A stretch of 64,000 nucleotides of DNA. It comes from UBA11740 sp049273695. Its GTDB lineage: Bacteria; Acidobacteriota; Blastocatellia; Pyrinomonadales; Pyrinomonadaceae. A program made the translations under genes and the position numbers. This document shows, piece after piece, positions 51,035 through 59,403 of the stretch. A model generated the notes under the pieces. The model saw nothing but the letters and a program-made list of their open reading frames with translations, was not told the origin of the DNA and ran no database searches. Positions within the stretch are counted from its first letter, which is position 1. Each line of letters starts with the position of its first letter. The stretch lies in the NCBI GenBank assembly GCA_049273695.1, contig JBASRE010000028.1:1-64000 (forward strand), given 5' to 3'.

Positions 51035-52315
51035 CTACGTTCCTGTTTCCCAACTCGTCATGTACTCGATTTGTTCGGCGGTCAGCGTGTCGATTGAAAT
51101 TCCGAGCGCGCGGAGCTTAAGGCTCGCGATTTCCTGATCGACTTCCGGTGGCAAAAGATGTACGCCCGGATCGAGCTTGCCTTTGTTCTTCACCAGGTAC
51201 TCAACCGAAAGCGCCTGATTCGCAAAGCTCATGTCCATCACGCTGGCCGGGTGGCCTTCGGCGGCCGCGAGATTAATTAAGCGACCCTCGCCCAAAACCA
51301 TGACGCGTCTGCCATCCTTCCTCCGGTATTCCTGAACGAAGGGGCGAACGTGCGTTGGTTCGCCTTCGGACTGCTCGCGGAGCGCCACCAGATTCAGTTC
51401 AAGATCGAAGTGGCCGCTGTTGCAAACGATCGCGCCGTCTTTCATCGAAGCGAAATGCTCGCCGTCGATTACGTGGCGATTGCCGGTGACCGTAACAAAG
51501 ATGTCGCCCACCTTTGCGGCGGCTGAGATCGGCATTACGCGGAAACCATCCATGACGGCTTCCACTGCCTTGATGGGATCGATTTCAGTCACCACGACAT
51601 TCGAGCCCATGCCGCGGGCGCGCAACGCGACACCTTTTCCGCACCAGCCGTAACCAACCACAACCAGCGTGCGCCCGGCCAGCAGAATATTCGTCGCGCG
51701 AATGATGCCGTCGAGCGTCGATTGGCCGGTGCCGTAACGATTGTCGAAGAAGTGTTTGGTCTGCGCGTTATTGACGGCAATCGACGGAAAGGTCAGTACG
51801 CCGGCTTTCGCCATTGCCTCGAGCCGAACGATTCCGGTAGTCGTCTCTTCCGTAGTGCCAATGATCTTGTTCTTAAGCTCAGGCTTTTCCTTGATCATCG
51901 TTGCGACTACGTCTGAGCCGTCGTCGATGATGATGTCCGGTCCAAACTCGAGCGCGGTTTGCACGTGGCGGCGATAGGTGTCGGTGGACTCGCCCTTCAT
52001 CGCGTAAACCGGAATGCCATAGTCGGCCACCAGCGACGCGGCGACGTCATCCTGAGTCGAAAGGGGATTCGACGCGATCAGCATTGAGTCAGCGCCGCCG
52101 GCCTGCAGTGCGCGTGCAAGGTTCGCCGTTTCAGTCGTGATGTGCGCGCAGGCAACCAGGCGGACGCCTTTCAAAGGCTGCTCGGCGGCAAACCGTTCGC
52201 GAATTAAGCGCAGCACGGGCATCTCGCGCTCCGCCCAATCGATGCGGCGCTTGCCGTCGGCTGCGAGCGAAAGGTCTTTAACGTCATGATCCATTGCAGG
52301 CATAGCAGTACTCAT
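51035..52315 (-). CDS. ahcY: Adenosylhomocysteinase
   Basis: The 426-residue protein has the NAD-binding Rossmann motif VVVGYGWCGKGVALRARGMG, the HITTETANLA start region, and TFPSIAVNNAQTKHFFDNRYG. It hydrolyses S-adenosylhomocysteine to adenosine and homocysteine. The ATG at 52315, with AAAGGAAC upstream, is preferred to an earlier ATG at 52354. It follows metK on the same strand, so the pair makes SAM and clears its product. Confidence 0.96.
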   Translation of the reverse strand: MSTAMPAMDHDVKDLSLAADGKRRIDWAEREMPVLRLIRERFAAEQPLKGVRLVACAHITTETANLARALQAGGADSMLIASNPLSTQDDVAASLVADYGIPVYAMKGESTDTYRRHVQTALEFGPDIIIDDGSDVVATMIKEKPELKNKIIGTTEETTTGIVRLEAMAKAGVLTFPSIAVNNAQTKHFFDNRYGTGQSTLDGIIRATNILLAGRTLVVVGYGWCGKGVALRARGMGSNVVVTEIDPIKAVEAVMDGFRVMPISAAAKVGDIFVTVTGNRHVIDGEHFASMKDGAIVCNSGHFDLELNLVALREQSEGEPTHVRPFVQEYRRKDGRRVMVLGEGRLINLAAAEGHPASVMDMSFANQALSVEYLVKNKGKLDPGVHLLPPEVDQEIASLKLRALGISIDTLTAEQIEYMTSWETGT

Positions 52316-52373
52316 TATTTGTTCCTTTGATTTCTTTCTGTTGCAGCCGTTCACGGCTGGGATCTAATGTTTC

Positions 52374-52399
52374 AAAAGCCTCCTTCAAAGGAGGCTTTT
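52374..52399 (-). terminator. Terminator-like hairpin between metK and ahcY
   Basis: AAAAGCCTCC with its complement, including the TT at the stem end, forms a strong hairpin (52374-52399) followed on the minus strand by a T-rich tail. It could end metK transcripts. Two smaller hairpins flank it, CAGCCGT/ACGGCTG at 52344-52359 and CCCAGGC/GCCTGGG at 52421-52440. No SAH riboswitch pattern was recognised. Confidence 0.65.
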
Positions 52400-52420
52400 C
52401 GAGAATCTCCCGTTTTGTTA

Positions 52421-52440
52421 CCCAGGCGTAAATGCCTGGG
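52421..52440. repeat. Short palindrome CCCAGGC..GCCTGGG
   Basis: A seven-base-arm palindrome with a GTAAAT loop. Its arm-and-loop layout is like the ACGCCTCAGGCGT and GCTTTAGC hairpins elsewhere in the window, so it may be a member of the REP-like set. Confidence 0.5.
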
Positions 52441-52458
52441 GCGAGGCGATTGTGAACC

Positions 52459-53628
52459 CTAGACACGAGCTGCAGAGCCCAGAGCTTCGGCGGCATTGCG
52501 CAGGGCTTCAGCCTTGTCTGTCTCTTCCCAGGTGAAGCCATCACCCGAACGTCCGAAGTGGCCATAAGCGGCCGTCTGGCGATAAACCGGCCGGCGGAGC
52601 TTAAGCTCGCTAATAATTTCTTTCGGAGTAAGAGGGAAGTGCTCGCGCACGAGTTTTGAAAGTGCGGATTCACTAATTCGACCCGTGCCTTGCGTGTCTA
52701 CGTAAACCGAGACAGGTTCAGCCACGCCGATCGCATAAGCGAGTTGCACTTCGCATTTGTCAGCCAGGCCGGCGGAGACAATGTTCTTGGCGATGTAGCG
52801 AGCCATGTACGCGGCCGAGCGATCAACCTTCGTCGGATCCTTGCCTGAGAAGGCACCCCCACCATGTGGCGCATAACCGCCGTACGTATCGACGATAATC
52901 TTGCGGCCAGTGAGACCTGAATCGCCCTGCGGCCCGCCAACCACGAAACGACCAGTGGGATTGATGTGATACTTCGTGTCGATATCCATCAAATCGCCGG
53001 GTACGGTGTGTCTGATAACGTGTTCGCGAATCTCCGCGCGAAGCTGATCGTTTTCTACTTCGGGCGCGTGCTGCGACGAAATGACGACGGCGTCAACGCG
53101 AAAGGGTCGTCCGTCGCGATACTCAACCGTGACCTGAGACTTTCCGTCGGGACGAAGATAAGGAAGCTGGCCCGATTTACGCGTTTCCGCGAGCCGTTCA
53201 GCCAAGCGGTGCGCCAACTGAATAGGCAAAGGCATCAGCTCAGGCGTTTCATTGCAAGCGTATCCGAACATCAAACCCTGGTCGCCGGCACCGCCGGTAT
53301 CCACGCCCATAGCAATGTCGGGCGATTGCTGGTGAATCGCACATAGGACGCTGCAGGTTTCGTTGTCGAAGCCGTACTTGGCTCGGGTGTAGCCTATGTC
53401 GCCGATTACACGGCGGGCGATGCCTGCGTAATCGATGTGAGCCCTAGTCGTAATCTCGCCCGCAATGATCACTAGCCCGGTCGTCAGTAACGTCTCGCAC
53501 GCGACACGCGACATTGGATCTTCAGCAAGAGCTGCGTCCAGAATCGCGTCGGATATTTGGTCGGCGATCTTGTCGGGATGGCCTTCCGTAACAGATTCCG
53601 ATGTAAATAGTGTTCCGCCGTTGTTCAA
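52459..53628 (-). CDS. metK: S-adenosylmethionine synthetase
   Basis: The 389-residue protein has the family blocks LFTSESVTEGHPDKIADQIS, GAGDQGLMFGYA, and FVVGGPQGDSGLTGRK. It makes SAM from methionine and ATP. The TTG at 53628 is chosen as start, with GGAGG nine bases upstream, because family members begin near NNGGTLFTSE; a TTG at 53643 would add five residues. A candidate promoter lies at 53691-53720. Confidence 0.94.
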   Translation of the reverse strand: MNNGGTLFTSESVTEGHPDKIADQISDAILDAALAEDPMSRVACETLLTTGLVIIAGEITTRAHIDYAGIARRVIGDIGYTRAKYGFDNETCSVLCAIHQQSPDIAMGVDTGGAGDQGLMFGYACNETPELMPLPIQLAHRLAERLAETRKSGQLPYLRPDGKSQVTVEYRDGRPFRVDAVVISSQHAPEVENDQLRAEIREHVIRHTVPGDLMDIDTKYHINPTGRFVVGGPQGDSGLTGRKIIVDTYGGYAPHGGGAFSGKDPTKVDRSAAYMARYIAKNIVSAGLADKCEVQLAYAIGVAEPVSVYVDTQGTGRISESALSKLVREHFPLTPKEIISELKLRRPVYRQTAAYGHFGRSGDGFTWEETDKAEALRNAAEALGSAARV

Positions 53629-53690
53629 GTCGAACGCCTCCAAAAAAAACCTAACGACTATAGTTGTCGAACTCTATAAAAAGACCGGAA

Positions 53691-53720
53691 ACGATAACAG
53701 TCATTTTAAAGCACTGTCAA
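53691..53720 (-). promoter_or_regulatory. Sigma-70-type promoter candidate for metK
   Basis: On the minus strand a perfect TTGACA (53720-53715) precedes TATCGT (53696-53691) by 18 bases; the -10 matches four of six positions. It lies 63 bases before the chosen start codon. No SAM riboswitch of known type was recognised between it and the gene. Confidence 0.5.
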
Positions 53721-53836
53721 GGAGGCCCCGGTTGAGAGGTTGACACGCCATTGCGTGCAGCACTATAAAACACTCCATTTGACAAGACCGTAACTCACAT
53801 AAAGAAAAACCTGACCTCATTAATCTCCTCATTCTC

Positions 53837-56095
53837 ATGAACCAAATGCCGGCCCAGATAGGAAGTGCATGGATGGTCATCCAAGCCGTGAATTTTGAAG
53901 GCTGGACAAGGGGCGAAATACTTACGCTTGTTGGAATTCTCTTGGCAGCATTGGCAGTGGTGCTCGCAAGCGTAACAATCGCGGTCACATTGGGTGGCTG
54001 GACAATGCAAGCGTGGCTAAACGAGCGGCGAATTGCGAGAGATTTCGGAGCCGACCTTTACTCAGTTGAAGACATAAGAAGCGCTACTCGATTCTACGTC
54101 CGACCGGATGCGGCCAGCATCGATCTCATTCAAGAGTTAGAGAAGGGCGACAATATCATAGCAACCAGAGAAGATTTATTCAGAGCAGTACGACGTTTCT
54201 TAGAAGCAGAGTCCTCGCATCGTCACCTGTTGCTGTTAGCCGATTCAGGAATGGGCAAGTCGTCGTTTGTGCTTAATTACTACGCGTTTAATCGGAGTCG
54301 ATGGCGAAACAAATCTCGCCTCGCCGTTGTCCCGCTGGGACATCACAACGCAGTTGATATCATCAAACAAATTCATCCTCATAAGCGCAGGGAGACGATT
54401 CTGTTCTTGGACGCTTTCGATGAAGATCTAGAAGCCGTGAAGAATTATTGGGTTCGGTTAAATGAACTGATGAGTGTTTGTGGCGGCTTTCGTCGAGTTC
54501 TAATTACATGTAGGACACAATTTTTCCCACAGGAGAGCGCAATTCCGCAACTCGCCACGATGGTTGTCGGGCCACGCAGTGGGCCGGCCCATCACACGTT
54601 TTGGCGTTTATACCTTGCGCCTTTTAGCGACAGGCAAGTGGACGAATATCTGAAAAGGCGTTTCGGATTTTGGGGATTTCAAAAGAAAGCCAAAGCTCGG
54701 AGCTTAGTAAAGAAAGTACCAAATCTAACAGTTCGACCTTTATTGCTTTCGTACATCACTGAACTTCTGGAAGCCGACAGCCCCCTCGTCCTCACATGGG
54801 AGGTTTATAGCGCTCTTACTACGAAGTGGTATAAGCGCGAAACATTTTGGAAAGATTTCAACCATTTGGAGATGTTTTCCGAGGAACTGGCTATTCATCT
54901 CTATCTTGGCTTCTTGGAGCATGGCTTCGATCGGGTTGAACGAACTGTAATAGTTAACATAATTAAGAACCTTTTTTCGTCAGTCCGTGACATAGATGAG
55001 TGGAAAGCCACCTCGAGGTCGTTACTTCACCGTGACGCGGCAGGGAATTGGAAGTTTGCTCATCGTTCTATCATGGAATTCCTTTTTCTGAAGAGATTTT
55101 TTGAGGGTGATAAGCGTTGCCAGGGCCGAAAATGGAGCGAACAAATGAAGAGTTTCGTTTTAGAGAAAGATGCTAGTGGCAGCTTGCTCCTCTTGAGCCT
55201 AGGGCCGATTAGCGGCGCGGATTTAAGCGGTACAAATCTAACTGGTGTGAATTTTCAAGAAAGGGACTTAAGCACAACAGACTTAAGCAACACCGATTTG
55301 CGGCGGGCCATGCTAGCTGGCTCTATCCTCCGGGGCGCCAATTTGGCGGGCGCTAATTTCACAGATGCCGAACTGCAAGGTCAGGATCTGCGAGACGCTA
55401 AACTCCTTGGTGCCGTTATGCATCACACGAATCTCTCAAACGCTGATCTCAGTGGAAGTGATTTGCGTCGCACCTCTCTCAATGGTGCAAATCTAACGCG
55501 CACAAATTTTCGCAAAGCGAATTTGAGTGGCCTCGATCTTAGCAAAGTTGATCTGCAGGTAGCGGTGATTGCAGGGTCCGATCTCAGTGACAGCTTGCTG
55601 GATCACAAATCCTTTGTCGGGATGGATCTCTCAAACATACAGTTCAATAGGTCATCCTTGCGTGGTACGAATCTATCGAATGCGGACCTGCGGAACGCGA
55701 AACTCCTCGGAGCTGAGCTAAGCGAAGCGAATCTCATTGGTTCTAACATGATGGAATCTCAGGCTCGTGGTGCGAATTTCGGAAAGGCAATACTTCAAAA
55801 CGGAAATCTACGGAGCGCAGACTTCAGCCGAGCACTCTTTGTAGGTGCGGATCTGCGCAGCACCGACTTTAGAAGGTCGATCCTTCACGAAGCTGACCTG
55901 ACTCACGCGGACCTTACCGACGCACTCCTTATTGACGCCGATCTCACAAATGCAGATCTTCGCGGCGCGACTCTTACGAATACTGACTTTCGACATGCGA
56001 AACTCCTTGGAACCAAGTTGCGCCGTGCCGACATTCAACAAGCCCTCAACATCGACGCGACCGAACTTTCAAAGGCCATCGTAGAGCAAAGCTAA
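53837..56095 (+). CDS. Membrane-anchored NACHT/STAND-like NTPase with pentapeptide-repeat C-terminus
   Basis: The 752-residue protein has one N-terminal membrane helix (about 27-53), a P-loop NTPase of NACHT/STAND type (Walker A ADSGMGKSSF near 135-144, Walker B TILFLDAFDED at 177-187, and the winged-helix-like WKFAHRSIMEFLFLKRFF). From about residue 456 to 740 it has pentapeptide repeats (A[D/N]LxG type, such as GADLSGTNLTGVNF and NADLRNAKLLGAEL), a right-handed beta helix. Such architectures occur in bacterial NLR-like defence proteins; the repeats would sense and the NTPase would oligomerise. No effector domain was seen besides the membrane segment. Whether it is a defence gene is an inference. 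Confidence 0.8.
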   Translation: MNQMPAQIGSAWMVIQAVNFEGWTRGEILTLVGILLAALAVVLASVTIAVTLGGWTMQAWLNERRIARDFGADLYSVEDIRSATRFYVRPDAASIDLIQELEKGDNIIATREDLFRAVRRFLEAESSHRHLLLLADSGMGKSSFVLNYYAFNRSRWRNKSRLAVVPLGHHNAVDIIKQIHPHKRRETILFLDAFDEDLEAVKNYWVRLNELMSVCGGFRRVLITCRTQFFPQESAIPQLATMVVGPRSGPAHHTFWRLYLAPFSDRQVDEYLKRRFGFWGFQKKAKARSLVKKVPNLTVRPLLLSYITELLEADSPLVLTWEVYSALTTKWYKRETFWKDFNHLEMFSEELAIHLYLGFLEHGFDRVERTVIVNIIKNLFSSVRDIDEWKATSRSLLHRDAAGNWKFAHRSIMEFLFLKRFFEGDKRCQGRKWSEQMKSFVLEKDASGSLLLLSLGPISGADLSGTNLTGVNFQERDLSTTDLSNTDLRRAMLAGSILRGANLAGANFTDAELQGQDLRDAKLLGAVMHHTNLSNADLSGSDLRRTSLNGANLTRTNFRKANLSGLDLSKVDLQVAVIAGSDLSDSLLDHKSFVGMDLSNIQFNRSSLRGTNLSNADLRNAKLLGAELSEANLIGSNMMESQARGANFGKAILQNGNLRSADFSRALFVGADLRSTDFRRSILHEADLTHADLTDALLIDADLTNADLRGATLTNTDFRHAKLLGTKLRRADIQQALNIDATELSKAIVEQS

Positions 56096-56530
56096 ACGTC
56101 CACCATCCGGAACGCAATTCACCCAATTCAAAGCCCGAAGAGCCAGCCAAACTAGCGGGCAGCTTGTATAACTGCCCAGTGGCTACTTAGCCAGCCACAT
56201 AGCTACAGCTATAGGCTTTGCAGCAGAATTCTCGAAACGACAATAATAGAAGCCCCTTGCACATTAAATTATTCAGAGAACAGATGGGGGCCTAAGATCA
56301 ACTCCTGGTTTGACGACGGTCAAGGGTGCGTGAAGGAATTGCCGAGGTAACACCTTTACTTTCGATACTGAGTTAGGCCATGTCAGAATAATGCGTCGAT
56401 ATTCTGCCGGCTAAGCATGACTGAAGTTATCGAGAGGCGGGACCCGATTCACTTGAGCGCGAGGGCGGAACTTCTTCCTCGGAAAACGGTAGAGTTGCGC
56501 GTGATTCTCAACATCACTGGTCCCAGACGC
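56096..56530. other. Intergenic spacer, nothing clear
   Basis: This 435-base stretch between the NTPase and the convergent methyltransferase shows only short frames with no family character, including one from about 56417 that overlaps the methyltransferase end. No hairpin repeat, tRNA or terminator of note was found. Confidence 0.4.
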
Positions 56531-57385
56531 TCACCGCTTCCCAGACACAATAACGGTTGGCGCACTTAGGTGAAGCAGGCCATCTCTCTCATAGGGCCGC
56601 AACGCTGCTACGACCTCCATCTTTACCCGTTCGCGGGACTCAGTTGGCAAGCATTCGATCAGTTCGGCAAATCGCCAGGCATGATCGGGCAGTGCTTGCC
56701 AAAAGTGCTGGGCTTTACCCGGCCAGACGCATGGCGCCGTGAACATCCTCTCAGAGACTTCTTGAAAGTTTGCTAAACAAAACAGCGCCGAGAGACTACC
56801 CGGGAGCCCGAACCTATATATATCCGGTCCCGGAGCGAGCGGTGGGGGTGACGTAGCATGACGCAAGACGACAGCGATGGTTGCCATTATTGCGGTTGTC
56901 TCTTCTGCGGGACCAAGGGCAGAGAACACAGCGCGGCCGCCTGGGCGCAGAACGCGATAAGCCTCGCAGAGCGCCTGCGTCGCATCGGGAAAATGCATTA
57001 CAGCCCCGCGACACATGACCAAATCGAATGTCGCGTCTCTGAAAGGTAAAGATTCCGCGTCGGCGACTCCGAACACGATCAATGACTCGGCAGCGGTTGC
57101 GCGCGGTAGCATCTCAGGGACCAGATCGATGGCCGCTACACAGCCGTTGTCTCCCACGAGGGGCAGCACGCGAAGAGCCAACTCACCGGGGCCGCATCCT
57201 ACGTCGAGCACGCGCATGCCGGGTTTCACATGGCTAGCGCTCAGGATGGCCTCGGTCACGACCGCACCCGCGGCTTTGAACTCCTGCCGCCATTTGTGCC
57301 AACCGGGCGCAACCTTGCGGTAGCCTTCTGCCACAGCCGCCTTAACGCAGGCTGAAGCAATATTCGTTGATACATTCTCGGTCAT
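56531..57385 (-). CDS. Class I SAM-dependent methyltransferase in the RiPP cluster
   Basis: The 284-residue protein has the Rossmann methyltransferase motif I VLDVGCGPGELALRV, the acidic ribose-binder in AAIDLVPEM and the motif III-like LCEAYRVLRPGGRAVFSA. It resembles UbiE/COQ5-like and natural-product O/N-methyltransferases. It is the last gene of a four-gene minus-strand run, 76 bases after the P450, which itself follows the peptide gene. A tailoring role on the peptide (O-, N- or carboxyl-methylation) is inferred from context. Confidence 0.82.
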   Translation of the reverse strand: MTENVSTNIASACVKAAVAEGYRKVAPGWHKWRQEFKAAGAVVTEAILSASHVKPGMRVLDVGCGPGELALRVLPLVGDNGCVAAIDLVPEMLPRATAAESLIVFGVADAESLPFRDATFDLVMCRGAVMHFPDATQALCEAYRVLRPGGRAVFSALGPAEETTAIMATIAVVLRHATSPPPLAPGPDIYRFGLPGSLSALFCLANFQEVSERMFTAPCVWPGKAQHFWQALPDHAWRFAELIECLPTESRERVKMEVVAALRPYERDGLLHLSAPTVIVSGKR

Positions 57386-57461
57386 GGACTGATTGGAGAG
57401 AATTGGCTCATCAACTCTTGATCAGAATTCGACAGCGTCTGGAAGGCATGTCATTTCACAC

Positions 57462-58811
57462 TCAGCGCGGTTCAAACTTCACGTGAAGCGCTCTGAGACC
57501 GCGAATGTTGATTTCTTCTCGCCAGGCAGGGTCATTGTCAACCAGATGCATGTCTGGAAGGCGTGCAATCAATGTGGTCACGGCTGCCTCGAGCATGGTC
57601 CGCGCCAAACCGGAGCCAGGGCAGGCGCGCCTGCCGACGCCGAAAGCAATCTGCGCGTTGGGGTCGCGATCGGGGACGAAACGGTCAGGGTCGGCAAAAC
57701 ATTTCGCATCGCGATCCGCAGCCGCCAGCAACAGAATCACGCGTTGTCCTTTAGGTATCGTGACGCCACCGATCTCTATATTCTCGAGCGCGACCCGGGA
57801 AAGCATTGGGGCTGTTCCTTCGTGACGCAACATCTCCTCAACAGCCGCGGGAAGGTCATCAGGACAATTGCGCAAGTGGTGCAAAATTTTTGGCTCTCGG
57901 AGGATGGTCCGCAGCGAAAGGCTAATGGCGTGGGTCACATTCTCGTACATTCCCATGATGAGGTTTATAGCAATGAGAACGCGTTCTTCGTCAGTGGCGT
58001 CGTCGGCCGCCAGCATGGCGCTCAAGGCGTCGTTCCCGGGACGCTCCCGCCGTTGCGTAAATAGCCTCTTGAGATATGCCGTCAGTTCGGCGGTTCCCGC
58101 TTCACCGCGGCGCATCGCATCCGTTCCGCTGAAGCCTTCACTGAACGTGTGTATGACGTCATATACCAACTGCCCGAATCTTTCGCGGTCCTCGGCAGGA
58201 ATACCCAACAAGTCAGAGCCGACGATGGCGGGCAGGGGATACGCGAAATCCATCACGATGTCCATCTCCCCGTCGCATTGAACTGCGTCTATCAATTGGT
58301 TCGCAACGGCATTGAGGTGCGAGCTCGTCTGCGGTTCGGGAGTTGCCGTCAGCGCCCGCACCATAATCCTACGCAGCCGTGTATGGTCGGGCGGATCAAT
58401 TTCGTTTAGGAGGGAACCAAGCAGCCTGGTCACTGCCCGCACACTGTCGCGCTCCTCAATTGGGATACACGCCAGCATAGTCTCGAAGCCGGTGCGGTAG
58501 GATAGGCGGGGATCGCGAAAGGCCGCCTTTACATCTTCATGACGAGTGATGACCCACGCCTGCATCGCCTCGCTCCAATGCACTGGATTATCGACTTGCA
58601 GACGTCGGTAGTGAGGGTATGGATTGTCATGAACACCGGGCAGGTATGGGTTGTATTGCAAGGGCGTCGTCTCGACGACCCCTGCGGCGCGCAGCAGGTC
58701 GTCAGCTATCTCTCTTTCGTTCGGCGGGAGGGAGTCTCGAAGCTCTTGTAACTTGGCTACGACCCGACCAATGTCGCTCATTGCCAGACTGCCATGTCCA
58801 GGACTGGTCAT
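57462..58811 (-). CDS. Cytochrome P450, class I, RiPP cluster tailoring
   Basis: The 449-residue protein is a full P450: ExxR at E326-R329, heme loop FGVGRRACPG with Cys397 (the usual H of FxxGxHxC is R), I-helix MGMYENVTHA and a C-helix region with DPPDHTRLRR. It would need an electron partner (ferredoxin and reductase), not present here. The ATG at 58811 has an AGAGG-type ribosome site. It lies between the peptide gene and the methyltransferase, so it probably oxidises the peptide core, for example by cross-link or hydroxylation. Confidence 0.9.
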   Translation of the reverse strand: MTSPGHGSLAMSDIGRVVAKLQELRDSLPPNEREIADDLLRAAGVVETTPLQYNPYLPGVHDNPYPHYRRLQVDNPVHWSEAMQAWVITRHEDVKAAFRDPRLSYRTGFETMLACIPIEERDSVRAVTRLLGSLLNEIDPPDHTRLRRIMVRALTATPEPQTSSHLNAVANQLIDAVQCDGEMDIVMDFAYPLPAIVGSDLLGIPAEDRERFGQLVYDVIHTFSEGFSGTDAMRRGEAGTAELTAYLKRLFTQRRERPGNDALSAMLAADDATDEERVLIAINLIMGMYENVTHAISLSLRTILREPKILHHLRNCPDDLPAAVEEMLRHEGTAPMLSRVALENIEIGGVTIPKGQRVILLLAAADRDAKCFADPDRFVPDRDPNAQIAFGVGRRACPGSGLARTMLEAAVTTLIARLPDMHLVDNDPAWREEINIRGLRALHVKFEPR

Positions 58812-58976
58812 CAGAACGGCCTCTCAAAGAGACAGTGCACGGCGCCGGACTCTCCGCAGACCAATCTCCGCGGGAACCCAATGCGCCGGCACGGTCACCA
58901 ATTCTGCAAATCAGACAAGCGTAGTGTTCGAGAGCCATGTCTCCGAAAATGCCGGAGGGAAGCAGCCCCGACCACA

Positions 58977-59303
58977 TCAGAACATTATGGTCGCCGTTAT
59001 CCCAACGCCACTGCCGGCGGCAAGGGAACCGGGCCGCATCTTCGAAAACTGAGCAACTCCCAGTGAGCGGCCCAATTGCTGAGAGGGCGAAAGCTTCCCT
59101 GCGGTGGTTGTCCCAGGCGCCGTCTGGACCTTGGCGCCCTCGATCTTCTTAACCAGGGTTCCCGTCGCTGGCGGAGCCTCAGCGGCCCGCGACATCAGCC
59201 AAGCCAGGACGTTTTGCTCTCCCGGGGGCAATTTTTTCGCAAAGGCGTTTAATTTTTCGCCAACTGACTCGATGTCCTTAGTGTTGACCTTAACGTTTGC
59301 CAT
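58977..59303 (-). CDS. Candidate RiPP precursor peptide
   Basis: The 108-residue peptide begins MANVKVNTKDIESVGEKL, with AAGGAGA seven bases before the ATG, and a helical, charged leader (about 1-40, with FAKKLPPGEQNVLAWLM) typical of leaders that bind a maturase. The tail from about 75 is rich in G, S, A and hydrophobics and ends GVGITATIMF, with no cysteine and no signal peptide. It lies between the radical SAM gene (100 bases upstream) and the P450. I assign precursor status from size, composition and context; the core and cleavage site are unproven. Confidence 0.7.
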   Translation of the reverse strand: MANVKVNTKDIESVGEKLNAFAKKLPPGEQNVLAWLMSRAAEAPPATGTLVKKIEGAKVQTAPGTTTAGKLSPSQQLGRSLGVAQFSKMRPGSLAAGSGVGITATIMF

Positions 59304-59403
59304 AACTTTCTCCTTATCTTGGCCCTGCAAAGGGCAAAAGTAGCATTTCTCAGTGAGCTATGCTACGAGGTTCACAGCAACGCGCCCCACAGCCTGCCGC
59401 TGG

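Noticed and set aside
52316..52458. SAH riboswitch between metK and ahcY
   Set aside because: The hairpins here look like a terminator and REP-like repeats and do not fit the known SAH aptamer pattern.
53644..53836. SAM riboswitch upstream of metK
   Set aside because: I compared the leader with SAM-I and related consensus motifs from memory and saw no match, only a small CACGC/GCGTG hairpin. A covariance-model search would decide.
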